Positions 47,725 through 59,651 of a DNA stretch of 64,000 nt are shown one piece after another (the stretch's first letter is position 1; each line of letters opens with the position of its first letter). Origin of the DNA: Anisodus tanguticus (lineage: Eukaryota > Streptophyta > Magnoliopsida > Solanales > Solanaceae); contig CM067541.1 in the NCBI GenBank assembly GCA_034509755.1, positions 21,998,001 to 22,062,000 on the forward strand, written 5' to 3'. A model generated the notes under the pieces. The model did not search any database, was not told where the DNA came from, and saw nothing but the letters and a program-made list of their open reading frames with translations. Made by a program: the position numbers and the translations under genes.

Positions 47725-47938
47725 AGTTTTTGCTGTCATTTTCAATTTTATCGAATAATTGAACTTGACTTACATCTTATTGATTTATTAACCCTGCAAT
47801 GAAACCGAGAAAACAAAAAGAAAAATTGATGGCGATGATATATTAAATTGGAATCTAATCCTCTTTTTTCTGGTCAATTTATGGGTACCAATGTAGTAAG
47901 AAAAATGTGTTCTTAATTTTAATGGAGTGTTAATTGGC

Positions 47939-48156
47939 TACTCCCTTCATTCCATTTTATACGAGGGTGTTTGATCGGAAACATGGTTTAAGAAAAAAAA
48001 GACTTCTGAAATTTATGTCCAAAATAAACTTTAGATATTTTTATAGCTATAAATCATCTTATAAACTTAAATTATTTTTAATATATACATGTGTCTTTCT
48101 TTTTTGAAGTGATTAAAAAGAAAAAAGTATCATATAAAATGAGATGGAGAGAGTTG
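47939..48156. mobile_element. Stowaway-like MITE
   Basis: Ends CTCCCTTCATTCCATTTTAT and, reverse-complemented from the right, ACTCTCTCCATCTCATTTTAT, with TA at both borders. Confidence 0.65.
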
Positions 48157-48438
48157 TATATAATAACAAGTATGTGATCAAGAAATATATTGATACTAAA
48201 TTGATTTGAGTCTTTTTCTTAAAAGCAAAGACCACAGCAAGATGCTAGTGGTGTTACATGCAATAAGAATGTCTAAAACTGTTACAAAAAACCAAAGGCC
48301 CTGAGTCTTTCTATTTATGAAGCATGAATTCAACTATAATTGAAGAAAAATGAATATAATAAAATAATATAAAATTTTACTTGAATTTCAATTTCTAATA
48401 AAAATAATTTTATTGACGAGCTATAATAATAACAAATA

Positions 48439-48689
48439 CACTCTTCGTCCCAATTTATATGACATTCTTCCCTTTTTAATTAATTATTTTTAATCAGTCT
48501 AAAAAGAAATGACACATTTCTATATTTAGCAACAATTTAACTCTAAAGTTTTCAATTTACCCTTAATGAAATAATTTAGCCATTAAATTTTTTTATCTTA
48601 TTTTAAACCACAAGATTCAAAAAATATTCTTTTTTTCTTAAATTTCATTCTCAATCAAACATCCCCATATAAATTGGGCGGAGAAAGTA
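48439..48689. mobile_element. Stowaway-like MITE
   Basis: Ends CTCTTCGTCCCAATTTATATG and right-end reverse complement CTTTCTCCGCCCAATTTATATG. About 250 bp, noncoding. Confidence 0.65.
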
Positions 48690-48817
48690 CTATTTAATGG
48701 GCTAGGAGAAATGTGCTATAACTTTTTTTCTTTCTAATTGATTAATGTTGGACTTGACTTGTATAACAAAAAAGGAAAGGGAAAGTTACATTATTTAGTC
48801 GCTTGATTAGAAATATT

Positions 48818-49885
48818 TGTTGGTTATAATGGTGCAAAAAACGGGAAAAAGTAACTGCTAAGTATTACAACACAATGAAATTACAATAATCTGAAATTTC
48901 AATAAACTGGAACAAGAAACTGGAACAGTTTTGATATGCTGAGTCAAGTGATGACACTCTGTCTTTAAGACAAGATTGCTCCGTATATAATCATTTCTAC
49001 GTTCTGGACAATAGTCTCCCAAGATAAAACAACAACTCAACGAATGAGCAAAGGAAACTCAAGTGTTACCTTGAAGAATTTTGAGTAATGAAATGATGCT
49101 GGAAAGTAGTAGGAAGAAACTGATTTCGTTTGTGTGTTCTGTGTAGTCTCAACAATTGACAAAGGCTTCATTATATAGTTGTAAGGAGAGGACTTACCAA
49201 CTGCCCATATAATTGTTGTTACTGGCCAAGTAATGACAATTATGGAGGTAGTAATTCAGCCAAAATAAATGGTGAATTGATGTGCAACGGATTAGCCTTT
49301 AGGGAGAGTTATTCAGCCAAAATAAATGACTGAATTGAGTGCATATAACATTGGTTGACGTTTCAAAAACCAACAGCAAAAGCACAAGTTCTCTGCCCAA
49401 TTTAACTTATCTGAAACTTCAGGGACCAAATTGTAAATATGAAGTAATTTGGGTCCAAAAAGATAATACCAGAAGAAGCCCCCGACCCGACCATGGACAA
49501 GAAGGGCGAGCGGCGCGCGTGTGGACTTATCCTCGAGCCGAAGCACATCTAGGTCCTCTCTCCTTTAAACACATAGGATACCCCTTGGGGTCTCAAACCC
49601 CAAGCCAATTTAGAGACTTACAAACTAAACAAATCTTTCTTCCTCCACCGATGAGGGAGGATTGGTCTAAGTACCACACTTTTTCATGCTTTAAACACCT
49701 CACTTCGTGGACCAATATCTCTTTCATTTGTCAACGAAATTTGACGATCCTTGGCCCTATGGTCATCTACTTACTTAGTAGATTATGCACGTGTGAAGAA
49801 CCGGATTCTCCAACATGCGGAACACTAGTGTTTAAGTCATTAAAGATGGTTGGACGCAACTCCCGCCAAAAGCAAATTTCCAACA
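48818..49885 (-). mobile_element. Solo LTR related to the Tork-like element
   Basis: 1068 bp, starting TGTTGGTTATAATGG and ending AAATTTCCAACA, with the pentamer ATATT on both sides (48813-48817 and 49886-49890). It shares TCTTTAAGACAAGATTG, AATAGTCTCCCAAGATAAAA, GAAACTTCAGGGACCAAA and GTAGATTATGCACGTGTGAAG with the LTRs of the 41588-47724 element. There is no internal domain, so it is a recombined insertion of the same superfamily. Confidence 0.85.
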
Positions 49886-49890
49886 ATATT

Positions 49891-50460
49891 TACGATCACT
49901 AGTCAATTATATATATATATATATAGCTATTTTTTGGACAAATAACTACTTACGTTAGTTTTCCAAAAGAGAGTCATCGAAGGACTTGATGAATGATTCC
50001 AAATTATGAAGAAAATAGATCGATCTAACAAATAATATATATATATATTATTTTTAGACAAAAAAATTTTTTTAGACAAAAAAATTGTGGGCAGAATGGA
50101 CAGAACTGGGTATTATGGACATTTCCTATATTTTTTTGTGCCCCTTCTATTCTCAATGAAAAAGTAGGATGAAAATTTTGAATTTTACTCTATCTATTAA
50201 AGTAATGATAGATTTATATTTTCAATACATAGAAAAGATAAAAAAAAATTCTCATCTGACACACATTTAAAGAATTGTAGCTTTTCAAGCTTTTAAATAC
50301 CAACTTATTTTTCTTTTCTTTTTCATATTTACCATTAAATTTTTTTAATTAAAACTATTAACAATCTTATAAGTTTTTCTGAAAGGAAAAAGTAATGAAA
50401 GACTAGCTTGATTACTTATATTAAATGTAGAAAATATTTTTTGCTTAATGTAGAATAAAG
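49891..50460. other. AT-rich intergenic, no gene seen
   Basis: Two short AT-dinucleotide runs (49908-49925 and 50034-50051) and an ATTTTTTTAGACAAAAAAATT duplication. No coding signal. Confidence 0.5.
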
Positions 50461-51857
50461 AATGTGTTAAAGCATATACACCTTGTTAGCATTTTATCCA
50501 AAGAATTGTAAATGTAGAAAAATAATGAAAGGCTATCTTGATTACACATTTAAATACATTTTAATTTAATATGTTATATTATCCTTTAATGATGTACGTT
50601 TAAATATATTTAATCTTATAAATCGGTTAAACTTGTCTAAAAATTTGTGAAATTAATTTTTCTTATATTTACTCACATTTCATTAATTAATAATTATATT
50701 AAATTATGAATTTTCTAAGAAAATGAAAGAAATAAGATTTGTTTTAATGCCTATACTATAGCAAGATTTATATATGTAGAAAATAATTTTGTGATAAAAC
50801 TATAGCATAAAATAGTATATTTGATTATTTGTAAGTTATATTATTTTTGTTGAATGCTAACAACAAATTAGACTTAGTTAAATATATCATTAAAGGATAA
50901 TATAACGAATTAAATTAAATTTTGTAACTAAAATTTTAAACATATTTAATTTTTAAAACCGGGTAAATTCATCTAAAATAATGAAATTAATCTTATATAT
51001 TTTTCTCATATTCTGTTAATTAATATTTTTTATTTTTTCTAAAAAATAGAAGAAATAAAATTTGGTTTACTACCTATACTATAATAAGAGCTATAGATGT
51101 GTGGCTTCAATATGTAAAAAATAATTTTGTGATATAAATGTAGCGAGCACAAAAAACTATATTTGATTACTTCTACAATTATATTTTTTTGTTGAATGCT
51201 AACAAAAAAATTGACTTGGTTGATCCGTCGAATGCAATCATCTGATGGTCAACTAAGTTTAGGAATTAGAAAAAATTAAAAGAATTAAGACTATAATAAT
51301 AATTTTTTTGTGATAGAACTACGACACAAAATAATATATTTGATAACATGTATAATTATATTATTTTTGTTGAATTATAACAACAAATTCACTACTTACT
51401 CATATTTAGTTATTTACTCACTTACGTTGCTAACTCCTACAAATGAACTTATTGTCGTATAGTAGCTAATGTCTCGTGCGGTAATGTAGTACTATATATT
51501 TAACCAAATCATTAATATTTTTCGTATACACTAATGTCCTATGTTTTTGCATACTATGAGTTGATTTAAATCATTTCTTTATAGACGTATTTTTGTTAGG
51601 TTGTTCCTCTAATTATTCAAGCGAATAAATATGTTTTGGTTAACCCCACTTGATAGATGAAGCTACTACAACTCAATGATCTACCTTGTGATTTTTAGTT
51701 CATGGATTCGAGTTTGGCCTGCGTCCCAAAAATCTATTTTTATTTTTTCAATTTGAACCTACATCATTAAAGGATAATATACCAGGTTAAAATACTTTTT
51801 GCAACTAAACTTTTAAACATGTGTTTTAAAATTGGATAAATTCTTCTAAATATGTGG

Positions 51858-51898
<41 letters not shown>

Positions 51899-53700
51899 AA
51901 TTTCATTACTTAGCAATTATATTAAATTTTGATTCTTCCTTAACAAATGGAAGAAATCAGTTACGGGTCTATACACTATAACAAGAGTTATTTATGTAAA
52001 ACATAATTTTGTGGTAAAATTATAGTCTAATAATAATATATTTGAATAGTTATATAATTACATTATTTTTGTTGAATGCTAACAAAAAATTTAACTTGAT
52101 TGATCAGTCGAATGCAATTATCTGATGGTCAACTAAGATATAAATTAGAGAAAATTAAAGAATAAAGACTATACTGCTATTATTTTTTTGTAGCAAAACT
52201 ACGACATAAGAATACATTTGATAACATGTATAATTACATTATTTTGATTGAATTATAACAATAAATTCACTACTTACCCATATTTACTTACTTACGTAGC
52301 TAACTTCTACACACGAACTTATTGTCATATATTTTCTCTGTCCCATAGATATTTTGTTCCAAAATAAGTGTCACCTTAGAAATTTAAGGCATAAATTAGT
52401 TACTTTTTTTCTACAATGCCCTTAGACAAAAACTGGCAAGCCTCTATTCAATAAACATTTATTGACAAGTTCTCTATTCAAGACATAAATGATTCAAGAC
52501 ATAAATGATTACTATTCATGCATGCTTTAATCAAAAGGGAAAAGAATCCATTTTAATTAAATATGGGTAGTTTGATAAACTTTCCATTGCATTATTGATT
52601 TCTTAATATGTGTGTTTTTGGCTAAGGTGACACTTATTATGGGATGGAGGGAGTAGTAACTAATGTCTCGTGCTTTAATGTAGATACAATATTTAACAAA
52701 AATATTAAGTCATACTTATGTAAATCTCCAATGTCCTATGTTGTTGTTGTATATTATGAGTTGATTAAATCATTTCTTTATAAACTCAACCCTATTAGTT
52801 TGTCCCTCTAATAATTCAAGCGGATAAATAGAAATTGATTAACACCACTCGACAAATGAAGCTATTGCAACCCAGCGATAACCAGTCCAACCTTGCGACT
52901 GCCGGTTCACGGGTTCGAGTTTGATCGCATCATAATGATTTTTTAATTTGAGCATACACCACCATAGGATAATATAACAGGTTAAAAAATTTGTAACCAA
53001 GATCTAAATTAAATTTTAAATCGAATAAATTCGTCTAAAAATATTGAACTAATATTTTTTATATTTATTTTCACATTTCATTAATTAACAATTGTATTAA
53101 AATTTGGTTCTTCCTTAGAAAATTGAAGAAATAAGTTTTGTTCAATATCTATCCATTGTAACAAGAGTTATATATGTAGAAAATAACTTTGTGATAAAAC
53201 AAATTATCATTAGATAGTATAAATAAGAAAATATATTTGAATATTTGTATAATTATATTATTTTTGTTGAATGCTAAACCAAAAATTCAACTAGTTGATC
53301 CGTCGAAAGCAGTCATTTGATGATAAACTAAGTCAATAATAGAAATTAAAAAAAAATAAAGAATTAAGACTATAATATTAACTTTTTGTGATAGAACGAC
53401 GACACAAAATAATACATTTGATAATTATATAATATATTATTTTAGTTGAATTATAACAATATATTTGCGTCTTAAACATATTTACTCACTTATGTAGCTA
53501 AAGCTTACACCAGGACATGTTGTCGTATAGTAGTTAATGTCTTGTGCAATACTGTAGTTACAATATATTTAACCAAAATATTAATTTTTTCATATGCACT
53601 TGTGTAAATCATCCAATGTCCTATTTTATTGTATATTATCAATTTATTTAAATTATTTCTTTATAACTTAATCTCATCTTATATATGTAGAGTGAATATT
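50460..53700. repeat. AT-rich array with ~875-bp period, about 3 copies
   Basis: The landmark GTTGATCCGTCGAATGCA recurs (with changes) at about 51220, 52100 and 53295. The first interval is 880 bp; the second is ~1195 bp, which drops to ~870 after removing the MITE at 52331-52655. Each unit has AAAATAATTTTGTGAT, TATTTTTGTTGAATGCTAAC, GAACTTATTGTC(G/A)TATA, TAATGTCTCGTGC and a GGGTTCGAGTTTG box-B-like segment. The leftmost copy is partial and rearranged. An AT dinucleotide run sits at 51861-51896. Confidence 0.75.
52331..52655. mobile_element. MITE inserted in the middle array unit
   Basis: About 325 bp; left end CTCTGTCCCATAGATATTTT with AATAAGTGTCACCTTAG further in, and right end CTAAGGTGACACTTATTATG followed by GGATGGAGGGAGTA. 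The neighbouring unit near 51455 reads straight through the same site (TTGTCGTATAGTAGCTAATG), giving a natural empty site and a TA duplication. Confidence 0.8.
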
Positions 53701-54853
53701 CAACTTTATGTAGAATAATTTTTCATATTTGAATTTCAATAGTTTATAAAACTCCCCTAAGATGTATTTTTAATTAATTTAATATACACTCAAAATAAAA
53801 CTCACACAATTCAATTAAAATGATAATGTAATAATAAATTTTGTAACATAAAAGAATATACTAATAAAATTGTATATATCAATTTATTGGACTATTAAAA
53901 TAGAAAAATACAATGTAGAATAAAAAAGGAATTAAAAGAAATCATAAATGTAACAAATAATTTATTTAATTAAATTAGTATTTATTCAAGTCAATTAACG
54001 ATGTGTATGTAAAATGTAAATTGTAAATTGTATAATGATGTGTATGTAAAATGGAGAGGAGTTAGTTTACTGGTAAAATTGTATAATTAGTTTACTGGTA
54101 AAATGTATAATGATGTGTATGTAAAATGGAGAGGAGTTAGTTTAAATATATATATATTGTAAATTGTAATAAATTAAAATATCATAATTTGAATTAGTAA
54201 AAAATAAAAAATAAAAATAATTCAATAGTAGTTCAATTTCAATACATTAGTTATTTAATTAAATTAATTAAAATCAAATTATAAATATTTCATTACAAAA
54301 CTTTTACAAGCAAGACATTTCAGTTAAGTTTAATATTCATTCAAATTCAATACTAAAGTGTTTGTAATTATAAATTTAATGTATTGAAAAGATAAAAAGA
54401 TGAGCATGCTAGAATATAATTATTACTTTTTTTTAGGGAAGTTCTTTGGAGGGAAAATAAAATAGTATGTCTTTTTCTTTCAATTAGACTCGATTTTATG
54501 ATTTTGTTGGAATACCCCTACTTTTCAGAAAGCATTTTAAAAAGCAAGTAGTTCAAAGTTCAAACGGGCACAATGTAATCCCGCAAGTTTCCAACCTTTG
54601 AAGAATATCAAACCTTAGCTTCCTTCCTTATGGACTATCCCTTTCCTTCTTCCCCAAACTTCCAAACACCCTCTTCTTTCATCTTCCTTCTCCTCTGCAA
54701 TCCCTCAATATCTTCCCAAGCAAAGTATCAAAATTCTGTCATGTTTCTTCAATATAAATCCCTACCCCATCAACACTACACCTTCAACAACAACTGTACA
54801 TTTCATTTTCTCATTCTTGAAATCCTTTCCATAATAATCTCTTTCTTCAGAAA
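53700..54853. other. AT-rich flank and upstream region of the AsnRS-like gene
   Basis: Contains a ~37-bp direct repeat (ATGATGTGTATGTAAAATGG with GAGGAGTTAGTTT) at about 54033-54069 and 54107-54144. From 54590 the composition turns CT-rich, consistent with a 5' UTR. No clear TATA box. Confidence 0.45.
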
Positions 54854-57800
54854 ATGGCTTCAGAACAAGCTCCGGCAGTCGAAATTCCACCTGCCACCCT
54901 TTCGAAATACACGAAAAGGGTGATGTTGAAAACTATATTAGCACGTAGTGATGGTGGGTTAATTGGTCAGAGGGTTGTAATTGGAGGGTGGGTTAAGTCT
55001 TCCAGGGAGATTAGGAAACAACCCGTAACGCCACCTCCGCCGCACCCGGCAGCTGCTCCTCAGGTGGTGAGCCCAAAAGATGTTACCTGTTCTGAAGTTC
55101 TTCAATCTCGGATTCCACTACTTAGGTCTATTATGAAGGTCTTTGGGGGAGGGGAATATCGTGTACGTGAAAAATTGGATGTTGTTATTCAAAAAGCGCC
55201 ACAACCCTCTGTGTCAATATTGCAAGTTAGTGATGGTTCTTGTGTGCCCAGTCTTCAGGTACATTCTATCATAACATATTGTATTTTATTTGTATTGTAT
55301 TATTTTGATGAATATAACGTTTGGATAGATGGTATCGTTTTCCGTCGTACATCAGTATGAAGGATAAACCTACAATATTATAAAGAAAAATAGGATACGG
55401 GATAGAGTTTTAATAAAAAAGGTAAGGTAAATGAAGCAAAGGTGAAATGAGAAAAAAAACATAAGGTAGCTGCACGACTACACTAAATGGATTGTTACAT
55501 AAAATGAGATTTTTCGTTGTTAGATAAGGATGGAGTTAACGACACGATATAGTAATAAAATTTTAAACAAACATTATAATTAAGATCACAATACTATAAA
55601 TAGGTAACAACCATCCAAACTAACTGAGGCTCATGATCAATCTTTCAGGTTCTTGTGGACTCAGCACTAGCGACTCCGTGCCAAGTTATGCCTACGGGAA
55701 CATGTGTATTAATTGAAGGTATATTGCAGCAGCCAACAGTGCAGGGGAAACATGTTGTTGAGCTCCAATCAGAGAAAATCCTACATCTTGGATTGGTAGA
55801 TCAATCTAAGTATCCATTATCTAAGAAACGATTGCCACTGGAATCTTTAAGAGATTGTTCCCACTTTAGGCCACGAACAACGACGGTGATACTTTCTCCA
55901 TTACATTTTACTGGCTTTTTCCTTATGTTAACTAGGTGCCTCTTGTCTTGAATTGATTGCTAGTTTAGGTCTTTAGGAGTTTTGTGCACTTGATAAAATT
56001 GGATGGTAGTTCATACTTTTTTGTAGAGATAGGTACATAACTTATTTTAAGCCTTTTAATTTTGGATCTTGAAATTGGAGTACAAATGTGGTGTCTCAAA
56101 ATCAAAATTTGAACTTCTTTGATCAGTTCATTTTAAGTTCTTTTGTAAGCGTATATAACCTCTATATCTGGATTCTTTTCTTTTGCAGGTGGCATCTGTC
56201 ATGCGAATTCATAATGCCCTTACGTGGGCGACTCATGGCTTCTTCCAAGATCAAGGGTTCCTTCACGTTCAAGTACCCATTATTACAAGCACTGATTCTG
56301 AAGGTTTTAGCGAGAAATTTCTTGTTACAACTCTTCTTAGCAAGGGCAAAAAGGATGACCAAATTAGTTCCACCGAAGAGGCTGGAGTCAGTGTTGAAAC
56401 CATCCGGGCTTCTATCAAAGAAAAATCTAAGAAAGTCGAAGAACTTAGCAGAACTGATAGCAATAAGGAAGCTCTATTTGCTGCACAGCAGGACTTGAAA
56501 AAAACAAATGAGCTAGTTTCACAGTTAGAAACTAGGCAAAAAGCAAAATCTGGAGTCACAGTTGAAACCAGAAAACTTGACTTCTCTAAAGATTTCTTTG
56601 CACGCCAGACTTATCTAACAGTTTCTGGTCGTCTTCATCTGGAGAGTCAAGCATGTGCTCTTGGAAATGTCTACTCATTTGGTCCCAGATTTCAAGCAGA
56701 GAAATCAGAGTCGAAAAAGTCATTAGCTGAGACATGGATGGTAGATGTTGAAATGTCCTTCTCAGAGTTAGAGGTATTACTTCTAGTGTCTAAATGCAGA
56801 GGGATATTTCCCATGTTTCTATTGTTCATCACTAAGTTTGCTACTTTTGCCATAACTCCATGGCCACTTTCAGGATGCCATGGATTGCGCGAACGACTTT
56901 TTGAAGTTTATATGCAAAAGGATTGTGGAGGATTGCATGGAAGATCTGCAATTCGTATTGAAACGGATAGACAAAGCTGTTATGGAACGCCTTCAATTTA
57001 CAGTATCAAGTTCATTTGAAAGGATTTCCTATGCCTCAGCCATAGAAGATCTGAGACAGGTAATTGTTTTGCCACAATTTCTTGAACGTGTAACTAAATT
57101 TTTGAAGATGGGTATCTCACACTTGTATAATCGCATGAGAACAGGTTGCTGGAAAGAGATTTCAAAGTAAGATAGAATTTGGAGTTTCTTTGACTGAAGA
57201 ACAGGAAAGGTATGTATTAGTAGCTTTCCTGAGTAAATTTGATAGATAGGGAAAACTTGCTCATTAACTTCTTATCTCTTGGTTGCAGTTATTTGGTTGA
57301 TGAGATATATAAAAAGCCTGTAATTATATACAACCATCCAAAAGGACTTGAGCCATTTTATGTCCGTTTGAATGATGATGGGAAGACGGTTGCAACATTT
57401 AATGTGGTTTTACCAAAGGTAATATCGGACCATCTGTTCGGGATTACAGTCCTTTGCAGAGTAGAGGCTGTGTACTTGTAGTTAACAATCTGAATTGGTA
57501 ATTAAGCTAAATCTGAATTTGTTTGCAGGTAGGAACTGTGATTAGGGGAAGCCAAAGTGAAGAACGCTTCAATGTGTTGAGATCAAGGTAACAAACTGTG
57601 TTTACTTTGGAATTTCAGATGCATTGCTTTTACCCCTTCAGAGATATCCGGACATATTTCCTACCGTTACTTGAGCGTTGGAACTCATGGCAAATCATGT
57701 TGTACTGATAAGTTCAGTTTTCATTGTTGGCAGGATGAATGAATTGGGCTTGCAAAAACAGCAGCACGAATGGTATCTAGATCTTCGCAGGCATGGTTCT

Positions 57801-57917
57801 GCCAAAACCTCTGGTTTCAGCCTAATGCTTGAACCTTTGGTGCTTTATGCCACTGGCCTGAATGATGTCAAAGATGTTATTCCTTTCCCTAGAAGTTTCC
57901 GCAGAGCCAGTAACTAA
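54854..57917 (+). CDS. Asparaginyl-tRNA synthetase-like protein lacking catalytic arginines, 8 exons, 616 aa
   Basis: Exons: 54854-55258, 55649-55885, 56189-56773, 56874-57059, 57145-57209, 57289-57418, 57529-57587, 57734-57917; all GT-AG and in frame. Layout: an OB-fold anticodon-binding domain (about residues 20-210, with RVVIGGWVKSSRE); a WHEP-like Lys/Glu helical insert at about 270-335; then the class II core with RQTYLTVSGRL. Cytosolic AsnRS joins Asn to tRNA-Asn. Two signatures are altered: motif 2, normally FRAE, reads FQAE (382-385), with the downstream RHLAEF as KSLAET; motif 3, normally GFGLGFER, reads GFSLMLEP, so its Arg is Pro590. These Args contact ATP in class II enzymes. The gene is otherwise open and cleanly spliced, so it may be a pseudo-synthetase of the plant NS2-type clade rather than a dying copy. 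The start is the first in-frame ATG. Confidence 0.88.
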
Positions 57918-58181
57918 GTCCTTAAGAAAAAGAATAGGTCACCAAATCAATGGACGTACATTCAAAAGCTTGCAACTTCAATAGATCAATTTGTAACATA
58001 TATCACGTACATACAAATACAGCGTTACTCTGAGCAGACAAAACATTTGTGTAACTGTCTGCACTGAGTTTGCTCATACATTTGTAATTATTGGAAATGT
58101 GAATGTTACAATGAAAACACAAACAAGTAAAAACATTTCAAGTTCTTAATACATAAAGTACTACACATTAATTACTACCAA

Positions 58182-58967
58182 TTAAGGCTTGGACATTTTG
58201 AATGCATAGTTGTCCATTGATACGTTGGCTAATTTCTCTTTTGGATCTAAGGGAAAGAAAAACGGGTAGAGTTCATAACGAACATAGCAACTGCTGTACA
58301 GGATACGGCATCCTTTCCTGTTTGCGCAAGTAGTGGGGAAATTGCCAACTGCTACGGCAAGACATTGAGCACAGTCTATCTTTGGTATGTCCCTTGTGCA
58401 TTGCATCAATGCATATAATGTAACAAAAGGTGATAGTTTACTCTTGCCTTTACCGAGCCCTTTGTTCTTTGGCACAATAGCTTCTGCAGTTATTTGATTC
58501 TTGAGTTGCACTAGCTTTTTATTGAAGAAGTCAGAATCTGATACAAAGTCGACATTCCAGTAGAATATACCAGGAATTGTTTCAACTTGTCCCACGAAAT
58601 TCTTAGCTTGGTACCTCAAGAAGCAATAATCATACCAAATTCTGGCATCAGTTTGGTCTGGACAGCGTTTCCGGATCTCCTTTGCTGCATCACGGATGCA
58701 ACTTAAGCAGTCATTGCTGCTAACATCTCCTCTGCATTGGTACAGGCCATATACTTTGTTCTTAGCATCATCATAGGAGGTAGTACTGAAGCTATCTTTA
58801 GCAGAAACTGATACTAATTCAGCCAACACCTTTCCAATAGTAGCCGATGTTTTAGCACTATTGGATTTGGTTGCATCATCACAAAAATTGCCCAGAGGAT
58901 CGACAGACACTGCTGTGCAAATGCAGAAGACAAGTATGAGAAAAAAACTATAGCGTAAGAAAGCCAT
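58182..58967 (-). CDS. Secreted cysteine-rich repeat protein (two DUF26 domains), 261 aa
   Basis: Single exon. An N-terminal hydrophobic signal peptide (FFLILVFCICTAVS) precedes two Gnk2/DUF26 domains, each with the C-X8-C-X2-C signature: CRGDVSSNDCLSC near residues 78-90 and CTRDIPKIDCAQC near 191-203. Other conserved Cys (CPDQT, YDYCFLRY; CANRKGC, SSCYVRYE) are present. There is no transmembrane segment or kinase, so it is a secreted CRRSP like ginkbilobin relatives, apoplastic and often stress- or defence-related; some members bind mannose. Its stop codon faces that of the AsnRS-like gene, 264 bp apart. Function beyond the family is not readable from sequence. Confidence 0.88.
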   Translation of the reverse strand: MAFLRYSFFLILVFCICTAVSVDPLGNFCDDATKSNSAKTSATIGKVLAELVSVSAKDSFSTTSYDDAKNKVYGLYQCRGDVSSNDCLSCIRDAAKEIRKRCPDQTDARIWYDYCFLRYQAKNFVGQVETIPGIFYWNVDFVSDSDFFNKKLVQLKNQITAEAIVPKNKGLGKGKSKLSPFVTLYALMQCTRDIPKIDCAQCLAVAVGNFPTTCANRKGCRILYSSCYVRYELYPFFFPLDPKEKLANVSMDNYAFKMSKP

Positions 58968-59000
58968 TGCTTCTCTTGCATTTCTCCCAAGATAGTAGTA

Positions 59001-59013
59001 GCTTTTTTATACA
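59001..59013 (-). promoter_or_regulatory. TATA box candidate of the DUF26 gene
   Basis: On the minus strand GTATAAAAAAGC lies ~36-45 bp upstream of the ATG at 58967. A start ~30 bp downstream would give a very short leader of about 10 nt. Confidence 0.45.
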
Positions 59014-59401
59014 AGTTGGCAACTGGTAGTAGGTGGAGGATGACGTGGAGAAGTAAGTTGACCTATTATTGCCTCCTAATTGATGAAGTTGGTTATATTC
59101 TAACGGTCTATAGCATAACCCAGGGCAAAACTAGAATTTAGAATTAATCCGTTCAAGCAAAAATGATGATATATGTGTATATCTACAATTTTAATTTTTT
59201 TTTTTTGATATGTATACGTAGTTTGAGCCAAAAGCAATAGATTCAGTTGAATTATCGACAAAACTCACCTTAAATCCATTCTGAGGATAATGTTGTATGT
59301 TAATTATCCGTAGTCAATACCATACCACATGTTGTTTGGCTTGTTGACTGTTGTAATGTGATGGCAGTCAAAAAAAGAGGCAAGTGAATGGTTTATTGTG
59401 G

Positions 59402-59651
59402 CCCCCAGGGGCACATGCGAATTGCCAAGTGGCAAGGTGATTGGGGTACAACCACTCCGACGTCGCGGGTTCGAATCCGTGTGGTGACAGACCTTGCTGA
59501 AATATTGCAAGGGTTGTTGCTGAGTTCGTGTCCCGTTGGTCCTCTCCCTTGCAGGGCTGCCACTCGCGCATATCCCTCGATTTACATCCCACCTGGCCAA
59601 GGGGCCTCTTGTACGGGGGGGAGTTTCACCTTCGAGACTTACCCCTTCACA
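59402..59651 (+). mobile_element. tRNA-derived SINE, second copy, with target duplication
   Basis: Same family as 17425-17658, with AGTGGCAAGGTGATTGGG and GGTTCGAATCC boxes, but 14 bases longer at the 5' end (CCCCCAGGGGCACAT). It is flanked by 20-bp repeats AAGTGAATGGT(T/A)TATTGTGG at 59382-59401 and 59652-59671 with one mismatch. It lies ~430 bp upstream of the DUF26 gene start. Confidence 0.85.

Noticed and set aside
49339..49902. 187-codon plus-strand frame
   Set aside because: It is contained in the solo LTR (48818-49885) and antisense to the element's orientation; similar shadows occur in the paired LTRs.
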